NCBI GenBank assembly: GCA_907163345.1
Contig: CAJQUN010000014.1
Location: 1,550,001 to 1,614,000 of the forward strand
Source: Haberlea rhodopensis
Taxonomy: Eukaryota > Streptophyta > Magnoliopsida > Lamiales > Gesneriaceae
DNA length: 64,000 nt
Direction: 5' to 3'
Shown here: positions 21,932 to 32,585 of the stretch, in pieces
Position numbering within the stretch: position 1 is the first letter of the stretch
Layout of the letters: each line of letters begins with the position of its first letter
The notes under the pieces: generated by a model
Told to the model about the DNA's origin: nothing
The model's input: only the letters and a program-made list of their open reading frames with translations
Databases searched by the model: none
Made by a program: the position numbers and the translations under genes

Positions 21932-24436
21932 TGTAAGGACCCCCGTGCCCTTATCCCGTTATTAGTGTTTTAAGCCATATCATTAGTGCATATAATCATA
22001 CTATCAGGGGGAAAACCATATGCAAGTGCAACACCATTTGCTATCCAGAAAATTTCTTGCATTTAATCCACATAATATTCAAATTCCCCTACCAAGATTA
22101 TTCATATAACATGCACCCTCATAATACACTAACATACTCTTAGTTCATTTAATAATTCTATATCTAATTGCGTGCAAACCATAAATGAACAGAGAAGAGC
22201 CGTAGCCCGTTTATACATTCCATATACACATAATATGTACTCACATAAGAGCACCCCATGAATAAGTGTGTATCTAATGTATAAAACACTCTGCTGGATA
22301 CCGTTACTGGTGCTTCGATCCTGGAAGCACCTCTCAAGCGCAACTCGATCTCGACTCTGGATCTGAGCGCCTATCCATCCAGCTCTGGTACCTCGATCCT
22401 GGAAGTACCTCAATCAACAGCCCGAGCTCAACTCCAAAGCTTCTGCTACACCTGTACCACCTGCCCCAACAGAGACAGCCCCCACACGGGGTGAGCATAC
22501 CAATATTCCAGATCCAATAACCATAACAATACAATTCATAATTTACAACAATGTAAATGCTATGAAATACAAAATATACTCCCTGGATGGTATCATCCTC
22601 ATCCGGAGTTTCCTGTACTGTCCCTGTTCTCAAAACACTGAAACCATCAAATTCCCAAATGCCAGTTAATCATTACATTGATTAACAAATCCATGAGCCA
22701 TATACCAATATCATAATCAATAACATCAAATCATTAAACAATGATTATAGAAAATCCATGTTTCTCGCTTATGGTTTCATAGCTCTATTTCATTGCTCGC
22801 TCTACAATAGCGGCATTCCATTTCCACGCATGCTCGATGGCAGCGGCGCCATAATCGATGTTCGCTCACAGGCGACAACATCCCAATCATCGCTCGCTCA
22901 AAAGCGGCACCATGCAAATCTCAATGCATATATAGACATTTAAGGCAAGTACCATAAACCATGCATTTCAATCTTCGTTTATTGCTAATACCATGTGTCA
23001 TGCATTTCCACACACATTCATTGCAATACAGTGTATCAAGCACTCAACAATTGCAATTATATAAAAGGCTATGCTCGTACGTCATACGTACCTTAGAATT
23101 CCGTAGCTCGAGTCCAAACTTTGCTTGAGTTCCTTACCTCGAGAGATATGTGCTAAAACACATAAACAACTCACAATCAAGTATAAGCATGCAACCACGT
23201 GTCCAAGCACGTTCAAGACTCCCAATCATATCGTCAATTCATGACGATTACCAAAATAAAAGCCCCCCGGCTAAGCATGCATAATACCCAAAATATTCCA
23301 TTTTATGTTTAATAGATAGCCAAAAACCCAACCAAAAATTTCGTTTAATTAAACTTTGGCCTCAACCAATCCATTTTAAAAGCATAGCATTCCCATTGGA
23401 ATGTAGACATTGCCCCAGAAATGGCCCCTTAAAACCTCGATTCCAAAGTCCCGACATTTTCCAAAATTCCACAAAAACCATCCAAACAGTGCCGCGATCG
23501 ATCGCCCATCAGGCGCGATCGATCGCGCGAGTACACTGCCCGCTGCACCGCCATCCGCGATCGATCGCCAAACCTCGCGATCGATCGCCAAGACCCTCGC
23601 GATCGATCGCCTACTTTTCGCGATCGATCGGCGAGACTGTTCATCACCTTCCCAAATCCAGTAGCATGTCGCGATCGATCGGCGCCTCGCCAAGATCGAT
23701 CGCGGACTGCGATTTTCCGAAAACTCGAGCTTTAATGGTGTTTTTGACACCCAAACTCACAACCAACATCCCATACACCTCTAACACCTCAAATACACCA
23801 TTTAAAACCAATAAAAACTCCCAAAAACTCAACATTGGATTTTAAGCAATAATCCCCAAAACCCATAACCAACCAAAACCTCAACTCAAAACTACCATAC
23901 CACAATCAAAACGAAGCCAAATGCGAGGGGATGAATAATACCTTATTATCTTCGAGAAATCCGGCTCCTAGGATGAGCCTCCGTCGATTTGCTCATCAAA
24001 GGAAAAAGGGGGAAGGGTTTGGGGTGAGAGAGGCGAAAGAGAGGGAGAGGAGAGGAATGGAATGGATTCCAAATGACGAAATCCCAAGCCCAACTGGTAT
24101 ATATAGCAAAAATGCTCCAAAATACCAACACCTCCACAAATACATCATGATTCATTAAAAATCATATGTTCTCAAAAACTCTCTCTCCAACAACAAATCC
24201 CCATACTGGCCCCAACATAAGGCACCCCGGACACCAAGTCCCACTAGAAATCCAACTCATAGGTTTTCCACCAAAATGAGAATACAATCTCATCCTTTGG
24301 ATCCATCGATCCCAAATGCCCGATTTAACAACCTCGGGAGATGCCAAACCTCAATTAATTCCTAATTGCCACAATTAAAATCCATCAAGGATTAATGCCA
24401 CACCGGGATTAACGCCATAAATCCCCGGACATCACA
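21932..24436 (-). repeat. 3' LTR of the non-autonomous element (2505 bp)
   Basis: It matches the right copy with few substitutions by eye but is 139 bp longer, almost all from one block around 23455-23590 in the palindrome cluster. On the minus strand a TATA-like tatatatac lies near 24105, followed by a CT-rich leader; this is the likely promoter layout. Confidence 0.9.
23494..23704. repeat. GCGATCGATCGC palindrome cluster, left LTR (eight copies)
   Basis: Perfect copies lie at 23494-23505, 23515-23526, 23557-23568, 23577-23588 and 23599-23610. One-mismatch copies are at 23620-23631, 23671-23682 and near 23693. Flanking sequences differ, so the palindrome itself is the repeated object. Reading frames through this block, rich in Arg-Ser-Ile-Asp, are by-products of the repeated word. 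Confidence 0.92.
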
Positions 24437-24448
24437 ATTATCCCCCAC
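24437..24448 (-). other. Polypurine tract of the non-autonomous element
   Basis: On the minus strand the sequence is agtgggggataat, directly before the LTR. The equivalent Tekay tract at 56154-56165 is agtgggggagaaa. Confidence 0.75.
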
Positions 24449-24479
24449 TAATAAAATTTCATCCTCGAAATTTGCACCG

Positions 24480-27000
24480 GCATACCTTACGTAACACCAG
24501 GGTTACACAAACAAAGTAAAGCCACAACCCCGATTCTGGACCACAATAGAATCGAATCATTAACTGCGAGAACACCAATCTCGCATCAAGCTCTACAATA
24601 GAGCACATGCCAAAATCAAAATAAACCCGAAAGATAACAACATACCTCGATGTGAATCGTCCCGGAAGTCAGTCCATCATGACTGCAAATCAATCAAAAC
24701 ACCATTGGTTCTAACATAGATATCTCTCCATGATATCCACAAATCGCCAACGATGCTTAACACACATCGTTATGATGGGAACCACTAGTATACAATCAGT
24801 ATACTCCCGGAAAATCAGGTTCTCGCTTCCCAGTCCATCTCCTCCAAAGGAGTAGTTGCACCTCATGCAACCTGGATCAGGTAACCCACGGTCACCAATC
24901 CACACGAAACACATCACCACAGAAGTCTAAAACAAGGTGTTCCAAGAAATCCCATCTTGGTCCAAAACACACTATCGAGACTCCACAAGGTCTCAAGTTC
25001 CACAGGGGACATGCAAGACAAACAATTGCATTCCCAAACACGTGTCGACCGTGACACTAAACAAATCCGAATCCTGGCCATCCCTCATTTATCCTGGGAT
25101 TCAACAACCCTAAAACAGGAAGGCTATCGAATTATCCAACAAGAACTACCATGGTTCCAAAACACGACAATCCCTCCTCAGGGGAAGTCAAACGGACCTC
25201 ACGAATATTCCTCAGAATACATCGTGCCATCGAGATTACCAATCTCAAATTGTCACAATCTCCCACTGGAGATTCATCAAACCAAGCACGATAATCCGAC
25301 GTTCAACAAGGAACGAAATAGAGTTGGCATTCGTATACACACACGGGTATACATGCCTAAGCACCAACACAACAGGCACACTCAAAGCAATAGACTCGGG
25401 TATCTCCAAGCATACCCAAAGTCCCAAAATCTGCTGTCAAACCTCGATCATTCTCACTCCACGGAGAATAGTGGTCGACAGACCAAAGCCAAATGGTGTG
25501 ATTTCAACATCAACACCACACAATCAAAGCAATGAATCTCCCAAAAGATTCAACCGGCAGGTATAACAATACCGCCTTTCCCCCAAGGATAGCGTCATGA
25601 ATCCATGACCTTCCAACCTCGAACCACCGTCCAGAAAAGTGGATATACATACCAACATATATCTCGGAACCAAAATATGCAATTGGTTCAGAATAGTGCA
25701 TCGAAGCCACTATCATCAAATTGAAACTCGTATACGCCATGTATACTCAAACAACGATGCCCTGTACTATTGCCATAGTACTCCACACTCGAGCATCACC
25801 CCAGAGACGTCTCCTCGAACGTCTCACTGGAAAGTACGAAGCCATTAACTAGTCCAACACTAGTAGGGCTTACCCTGGTTGATTCACGATCAACCCTCAA
25901 CCAAAACTAGCTGTCTCCATGACAGTACAACCCAAATCTCTCCAAGAGATAAAGTCAATATAGTAGTGTCACTCCACTAACTATACCACACAATTTCAAT
26001 TGTGACTTCCGTCGCATACCATATGCAAAGATGTTCAACCAGAGCTAACAACGACTTGTCGACGCTCACGTTGGTATTCCAACAAAATTGAGTTGTCCCA
26101 AAACAAGCCTCTTAAAACATTTGACGTATTAACGTCTCCTCGAGGTATTCCCTGCCTCAATTATCATGCCACAAAGAGACTACAAGAGTCTACCAAAAGT
26201 CCTCATCATATCATCATACGATTCACTGAACTCGAATCCAACGAGCAGTATAACGGCAATCAAAAGCACGCTATAACATTGCCACGATATCTGGCTAACA
26301 AGCGCTGCCTCCAAAGGCTCATATCAAGCCTACCAACGTCTCATACGTTCCACCCGGTATACCATACCGTATCATCCATTTAGAGGAGTGGGTCATCACC
26401 CAATATTCCTCTAAAACCAAAGCATAATGGACATCCCGGTGTCCTTGCTCAACCACGAAGCAATCCTAATCCATTAGGACTTATCCCACACCCTCAGGGT
26501 GGGTGTGACCACGCCTACCGCAGATCACAACAACAAGCGAGTAGTTTCCTCAATGACTACTCTTACCACCAATTACTTGGCCTAAGCCAAACCAGCGAGT
26601 ATACCCAAGGGTATCATTACTCGAACAATATATACTCCAAATATGTGATGCGGTACAATCCATGTACGGTGCACCCAATAATTCTTCGAGCAACCTACTC
26701 GGCATAATGGTCTCGTCAACTAGTGACCCAGACATTACCATGTGCTCACCAAGAGCACTCAAAACATACAACTCAATACATAACATAAATGTATTAATCA
26801 TCAAAACGACGCTACACGTCTACATAGAACATCAACTATGTCATCGTCATTCCGTGACGGCATATGTCAACACATGACATCCAATTAATCATCGTCAAAC
26901 ATATGACGGTACGTGTCAATACACGACATCCATAATCTCATCGTCAAACACATGACGTATATAGCAACACGTAGTATCCACAATAATGCTAACAAACCTC
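24480..27000. repeat. Array of dozens of short hairpins with unrelated arms
   Basis: Adjacent stem-loops follow each other every 35-60 bp. A hand count gives about 32 with perfect arms of 6 bp or more and loops of 2-12 nt, plus many with 5-bp arms. Examples: 24749-24755/24765-24771, 24787-24793/24799-24805, 25232-25237/25241-25246, 25533-25539/25546-25552, 25804-25810/25819-25825, 25877-25883/25889-25895, 25989-25995/25998-26004, 26355-26360/26364-26369, 26464-26470/26473-26479, 26742-26747/26753-26758 and 26775-26781/26789-26795. Compound stems occur at 25200-25226, 25326-25357, 25959-25985, 26380-26414 and 26596-26623. Arms differ from hairpin to hairpin; loops often contain CCA. Confidence 0.88.
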
Positions 27001-27019
27001 ATCGCTATCAAGATAGAGG

Positions 27020-27600
27020 AATACCTGTATCCATCGTCCACCAGCGGTACACAAGCAGCACCCATCGCTCGTAGGCGACATAATCCAGTGCTACGCACAT
27101 AGCGGTATAACCCATCGCTATAGAATCAGCTGCATGATCTCTCGTCACAGAGTTAGCGGCATAAGACATCGTTATAGATATCTGGCGGTATGAACCATCG
27201 CCATAGGTGTAGCGGAATGACCCGTCGCTATGTAATATCCGGTGGCACGAATCATCGTCAACAGAATACCCGGCGGCATGAACCATCGCCAATAGAATAG
27301 CGGAATGAGACATCGCTATCAATATATCCGGCGGCAAGAACCATCGCCAATCAATATAGCGGAATGAACCGTCGCTATCAATATACCTGGCGGCATGAAC
27401 CATCGCCAATCAATATAGCGGAATGAACCATCGCTATCAATATACCTGGCGGCATGAACCATCGCCAATCAATATAGCGGAATGAACCATCGCTATCAAT
27501 ATACCTGGCGACATGAACCATCGCCAATCAATATAGCGGAATGAACCATCGCTATCAATATTCCTGGCGGCATGAACCATCGCCAATCAATATAGCCGAT
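27020..27600. repeat. 59-bp tandem repeat, two hairpins per unit
   Basis: From about 27240 the unit recurs with a 59-bp period for about six copies; upstream copies (27020-27240) are more diverged. Each unit holds two stem-loops with nearly the same loop (aatgaaccat or catgaaccat) but different arms: AGCG with CGCT and GGCG with CGCC. Confidence 0.92.
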
Positions 27601-27629
27601 CCCTAGTCATTGTCACGGTAGTGTATTTT

Positions 27630-28045
27630 AATGCCCCTCGCTCTAATAAAACATGCGGTACTCCCACCCCTCGCTTCACATATAGGCGGCATAGAATAAC
27701 TTCGCTTAAATGGACATGCGGCGCTCCCACCCCTCGCTTCACATTTTAGCAGCAAATATCCTTTCCTCGCCTCATATGATAACCACGCTTCAATGTGACA
27801 TGCGGCGCTCCCACCCCTCGCTTCACATTTTAGCGGCACAAAACAATAAATAGTGGCAAGCATTTAAAATCATCACTCATCCATAACAATGACTCATGGG
27901 ATATTCACCAAGTATATCATCCATACCTGCATCACAAAGCATAATCCATATTCCAACATACATCATCATGAGTGTATTTTAATGCACCTCGCTCAAATGC
28001 GACATGCGGCACTCCCACCCCTCGCTTCAACATTTGGCGGCAAAG
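27630..28045. repeat. Dispersed 'cccacccctcgcttcacat' repeats
   Basis: Four or five copies of a block containing ctcccacccctcgcttcacat, spaced irregularly and each followed by a gcggc word. The cgct...agcg pair in each copy can again form a stem (for example 27739-27764). No coding content. Confidence 0.75.
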
Positions 28046-28520
28046 CATTAAAATCATCACTACATGTACACATGCAACCACAATGCATAATTCCATGATG
28101 TATATAAAATGCAGGTTACCGTTTCGTGTCTTTCAACCATGGCCTTAGCCTTTCGCGTCATAGTGTCCCTACAGAAACAATCCCAAACCATGAGCATACG
28201 ATAATCCATATTCCCCACAATATGATTATAATGAGTAAATGCATAAACTACGAGTACAAAGTACTTCCCGTATCCCAATGCATTTCAAAATGCTCCATTT
28301 GGTTGTCCTTGTGTCACAACTCACAATCATAATCAACAGGTTATATTATGATTCTATAGATGTCATGACATATAATCGTTTCACTATGATCACATATCAC
28401 AAATGCACATAAGCAAAATAGTTGTGCCACACAACACTAACTACTATCATGCATAAATATGTGCTACCCATTTCTATCAGCGTGTTCCAGGCCTTCAACA
28501 GCCCCAAAAAGCTAACCACT

Positions 28521-28532
28521 GCTCTGATACCA
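28521..28532 (-). other. Primer-binding site (initiator tRNA-Met type)
   Basis: On the minus strand TGGTATCAGAGC begins four bases from the LTR end, the standard plant primer site complementary to initiator tRNA-Met. The Tekay element uses the same site at 62408-62397. Confidence 0.85.
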
Positions 28533-28536
28533 CTAA

Positions 28537-30902
28537 TGTAAGGACCCCCGTGCCCTTATCCCGTTATTAGTGTATTAAGCCATATCATTAGTGCATATAA
28601 TCATACTATCAGGGGAAAAACCATATGCAAGTGCAACACCATTTGCTATCCAGAAAATTTCTTGCATTTAATCCACATAATATTCAAATTCCCCTACCAA
28701 GATTATTCATATAACATGCACACTCATAATACACTAACATACTCTTAGTTCATTTAGCAATTCTATATCTAATTGCGTGCAAACCATAAATGAACAGAGA
28801 AGAGCCGTAGCCCGTTTATACATTCCATATACACATAATATGTACTCACATAAGAGCACCCCATGAATAAGTGTGTATCTAATGTATAAAACACTCTGCT
28901 GGATACCGTTACTGGTGCTTCGATCCTGGAAGCACCTCTCAAGCGCAACTCGATCTCGACTCTGGATCTGAGCGCCTATCCATCCAGCTCTGGTACCTCG
29001 ATCCTGGAAGTACCTCAATCAACAGCCCGAGCTCAACTCCAAAGCTTCTGCTACACCTGTACCACCTGCCCCAACAGAGACAGCCCCCACACGGGGTGAG
29101 CATACCAATATTCCAGATCCAATAACCATAACAATACAATTCATAATTTACAACAATGTAAATGCTATGAAATACAAAATATACTCCCTGGATGGTATCA
29201 TCCTCATCCGGAGTTTCCTGTACTGTCCCTGTTCTCAAAACACTGAAACCATCAAATTCCCAAATGCCAGTTAATCATTACATTGATTAACAAATCCATG
29301 AGCCATATACCAATATCATAATCAATAACATCAAATCATTAAACAATGATTATAGAAAATCCATGTTTCTCGCTTATGGTTTCATAGCTCTATTTCATTG
29401 CTCGCTCTACAATAGCGGCATTCCATTTCCACGCATGCTCGATGGCAGCGGCGCCATAATCGATGTTCGCTCACAGGCGACAACATCCCAATCATCGCTC
29501 GCTCAAAAGCGGCACCATGCAAATCTCAATGCATATATAGACATTTAAGGCAAGTACCATAAACCATGCATTTCAATCTCCGTTTATTGCTAATACCATG
29601 TGTCATGCATTTCCACACACATTCATTGCAATACAGTGTATCAAGCACTCAACAATTGCAATTATATAAAAGGCTATGCTCGTACGTCATACGTACCTTA
29701 GAATTCCGTAGCTCGAGTCCAAACTTTGCTTGAGTTCCTTACCTCGAGAGATATGTGCTAAAACACATAAACAACTCACAATCAAGTATAAGCATGCAAC
29801 CACGTGTCCAAGCACGTTCAAGACTCCCAATCATATCGTCAATTCATGACGATTACCAAAATAAAAGCCCCCCGGCTAAGCATGCATAATACCCAAAATA
29901 TTCCATTTTATGTTTAATAGATAGCCAAAAACCCAACCAAAAATTTCGTTTAATTAAACTTTGGCCTCAACCAATCCATTTTAAAAGCATAGCATTCCCA
30001 TTGGAATGTAGACATTGCCCCGGAAATGGCCCCTTAAAACCTCGATTCCAAAGTCCCAAGACCCTCGATCGATCGCCTACTTTTCGCGATCGATCGGCGA
30101 GACTGTTCATCACCTTCCCAAATCCAGTAGCATGTCGCGATCGATCGGTGCCTCGCCAAGATCGATCGCGGACTGCGATTTTCTGAAAACTCGAGCTTTA
30201 ATGGTGTTTTTGACACCCAAACTCACAACCAACACCCTCATACACCTCTAACACCTCAAATACACCATTTAAAACCAATAATAAACGCCCAAAAACTCAA
30301 CATTGGTTTTTAAACAAAAATCCCCAAAACCCATAACCAACCAAAACCTCAACTCAAAACTATCATACCACAATCAAAACGAAGCCAAATGCGAGGGGAT
30401 GAATAATACATTATTATCTTCGAGAAATCCGGCTCCTAGGATGAGCCTCCGTCGATTTGCTCATCAAAGGAAAAAGGGGGAAGGGTTTGGGGTGAGAGAG
30501 GCGAGAGAGAGGGAGAGGAGAGGAATGGAATGGATTCCAAATGACGGAATCTCGAGCCCAACTGGTATATATAGCAAAAATGCTCCAAAATACCAACACC
30601 TCCAAATACATCATGATTCATTAAAAATCATCTGTTCTCAAAAACTCTCTCTCCAACAACAAATCTCCATACTGGCCCCAACATAAGGCACCCCGGACAC
30701 CAAGTCCCACTAGAAATCCAACTCATAGGTTTTCCACCAAAATGAGAATACAATCTCATCCTTTGGATCCATCGATCCCAAATGCCCGTTTTAACAACCT
30801 CGGGAGATGCCAAACCGCAATTAATTCCTAATTGCCACAATTAAAATCCATCAAGGATTAATACCACATCGGGATTAACGCCATAAATCCCCGGACATCA
30901 CA
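28537..30902 (-). repeat. 5' LTR of the non-autonomous element (2366 bp)
   Basis: This LTR adjoins the primer site. It lacks the block of about 137 bp that carries four palindromes in the other LTR. Small differences elsewhere include t/a at 28573 and an a/g change in the 'gccccggaa' stretch. Confidence 0.9.
30064..30172. repeat. GCGATCGATCGC palindrome cluster, right LTR (four copies)
   Basis: Only the last four members of the left-LTR cluster remain, one of them shortened by two bases (ctcgatcgatcgcc). The deletion joins 'aaagtccc' to 'aagaccctcg'. Confidence 0.9.
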
Positions 30903-32150
30903 TTTTGTATCTCGGGTTCGAGTCGGTCGCCCTCCTTCCTAATAATTGTAATAACGATAAAAAGAATTAAAATTAAAATGACCATTATTGAAGCGTTACT
31001 ATTTGTCAGCATAAATGGCGTGACATTCATACATTTGGCCATTGTGAGTGTTTAACATGGTGAAAAGGGAGGGGTTGTGCAAGATAGTTATCTTATCTAC
31101 CCAACGGTTTTTATACTTCTTCCAAGTTTGTAAGACTTAAAAATTCAATTAAAAATTGGTAATTTGATAAATTTAAAAATCAATATTCATTTTTTTAGAT
31201 AATTAATCACGTTTCTTCAAATTTAATCACGTTTTAATAATTAACCTACAAACTAATTAACATCTAATTTCTTATCACTAGAGTTTTCAAATTTAATATT
31301 TTAGAATTATTTCTCCCTAATAAATAGAAAAATACATGTATGAAATATATTTAATTTCCAATACTATTATCCTTCATATCCAATTTTTCATTTATTGGAT
31401 TTTGATAGTATACATTAAAATTTTACTCTGTATATTATGTAGAGATAAATGAATCAGGCTCATATGCTATATTTTAAAAATTCATTCTAAATAGTTGCTC
31501 ATTTATTAACTGAATATAGTATGAGACAAGAAGGCTTTTGTCTAGTGGTTATCATCCATTTCTCAATCTAAGAGGTATCGGGTTCGAGTTATCACCTCCT
31601 CTAAAAAACCCGAATATAGTATGAAACATAAAATATAATTTTATAATAAGATTAGGTGACGAAACCCAAATCAACAATTATCCGATAACTTTTTTTTTCT
31701 TGAGTTTGGTTGCTAAATGATCGTGGCACCAAATAACCTTTTTGGGAGAAAAAGAGGCACTCAGTTTTATATAATTTTAATTTATTTATGAGATAAAAAA
31801 ATATTACCTTTCCTTAAATCCAACAAGGTACTAACCCCTAACACCCACCTGTGCCATGCCAAAGGCCACATTATTAAAAAAGATGAATATTTTTTTGGAA
31901 ATTCTTACATGTATTGAGTGTTGGCCCTGGTATATGCATCAATATATATGAAATATTGTCAATTATGGTTTGATAAACCATAATTAAATATATTTATATG
32001 TATTGATAAATGAACATGACCCACATCCAAGCAATACAAGAATTTCCTATAATTTCATTATACTTGGTTGGTCCCTCTTCCAACTTGGTTGGTCCCTCTT
32101 CCAGCAAGCTGTTTCAGCCCTGTCTGTCTTGAAATAACTTTATGGATACA
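30903..32150. other. AT-rich intergenic region with a tRNA-like SINE candidate
   Basis: Around 31534-31600 the sequence resembles a tRNA-derived SINE head: 'tgtctagtggtta' like an A box and 'ggtatcgggttcgag' like a B box. A second B-box-like ctcgggttcgag lies at 30910-30921. A 21-bp segment is duplicated in tandem at 32062-32103. No coding sequence was recognised. Confidence 0.4.
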
Positions 32151-32170
32151 TGAGTTTATATATATACACA

Positions 32171-32180
32171 TATATATAAG
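32171..32180 (+). promoter_or_regulatory. Possible TATA region of the WNK gene
   Basis: tatatataag lies about 400 bp upstream of the start codon, within a longer run of TA. The leader between it and the ATG contains small upstream ATGs. Support is positional only. Confidence 0.3.
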
Positions 32181-32585
32181 GTGAAACTATGACTCAAGAA
32201 CTGTGTGTTCTGTGTTTTTTGTTTAATATTAATTTTCACAGCTCGTGATGAGATAAAAAGTACTCTAAAAAGAGTGGAGCTTTGTCAAGATTTGTGATTT
32301 AACCGAGGATCGAGAAAATAGAATAAATTTTTTATAGGAGTTTTTTATGGAATTTAAGTAAAGGATTTACCGGATGGTGTTGTGGTCTGTGAGTTGTTGG
32401 GAAGATATTTTTTGTTCTTTTTATTGACTCCCCAAAGCCTCTTCTTCCCAAAAAATCATGTTCCTTGTATTTCCTCTTGCTTTTTGCTGAAAATTTGTGC
32501 ATCAATACTATGGAAAGCTTCTATCTTTCTCTCCCTCAAATTAAAGAAAATTAAGACTGAGGAAAATAGATTATTGATTTACGGG

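Larger units (their letters stand above)
21932..30902 (-). mobile_element. Non-autonomous LTR retrotransposon (LARD-like) with hairpin-rich interior
   Basis: Two long direct repeats (21932-24436 and 28537-30902) start TGTAAGGACCCCC and end GGACATCACA. Read on the minus strand, the right copy is the 5' LTR, preceded on its left by the primer site TGGTATCAGAGC (28532-28521, initiator-Met type). The left copy is the 3' LTR, with a polypurine tract at 24448-24437. The 4.1-kb interior has no recognisable gag, protease, RT or integrase; it is filled by short hairpins and repeats. Primer site, tract and LTR ends resemble the Tekay element at 54192-63533, so that group may have supplied the proteins. 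Flanking 5-mers (aattg, ttttg) match at only three of five positions, so the target duplication is unproven. Confidence 0.85.

Noticed and set aside
22129..22633. Frames of 94 and 99 codons duplicated at 28734-29238
   Set aside because: They are identical because they lie in the two LTRs; there is no family match and they are not retained beyond the LTR duplication.
23376..23845. Overlapping frames on both strands rich in Arg-Ser-Ile-Asp
   Set aside because: They translate the GCGATCGATCGC palindrome repeatedly, and a version recurs in the other LTR with the block deleted.
24957..25535. A 192-codon plus-strand frame in the non-autonomous element
   Set aside because: It runs through the hairpin array, antisense to the element, has no known motif, and its composition follows the hairpin arms.
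27240..27600. CRISPR-like array
   Set aside because: The 59-bp period is continuous with no unique spacers, in a plant nuclear context without cas genes.
31534..31600. Functional tRNA gene
   Set aside because: Only weak A- and B-box-like words are seen and the acceptor stem does not pair; a SINE remnant is more likely.
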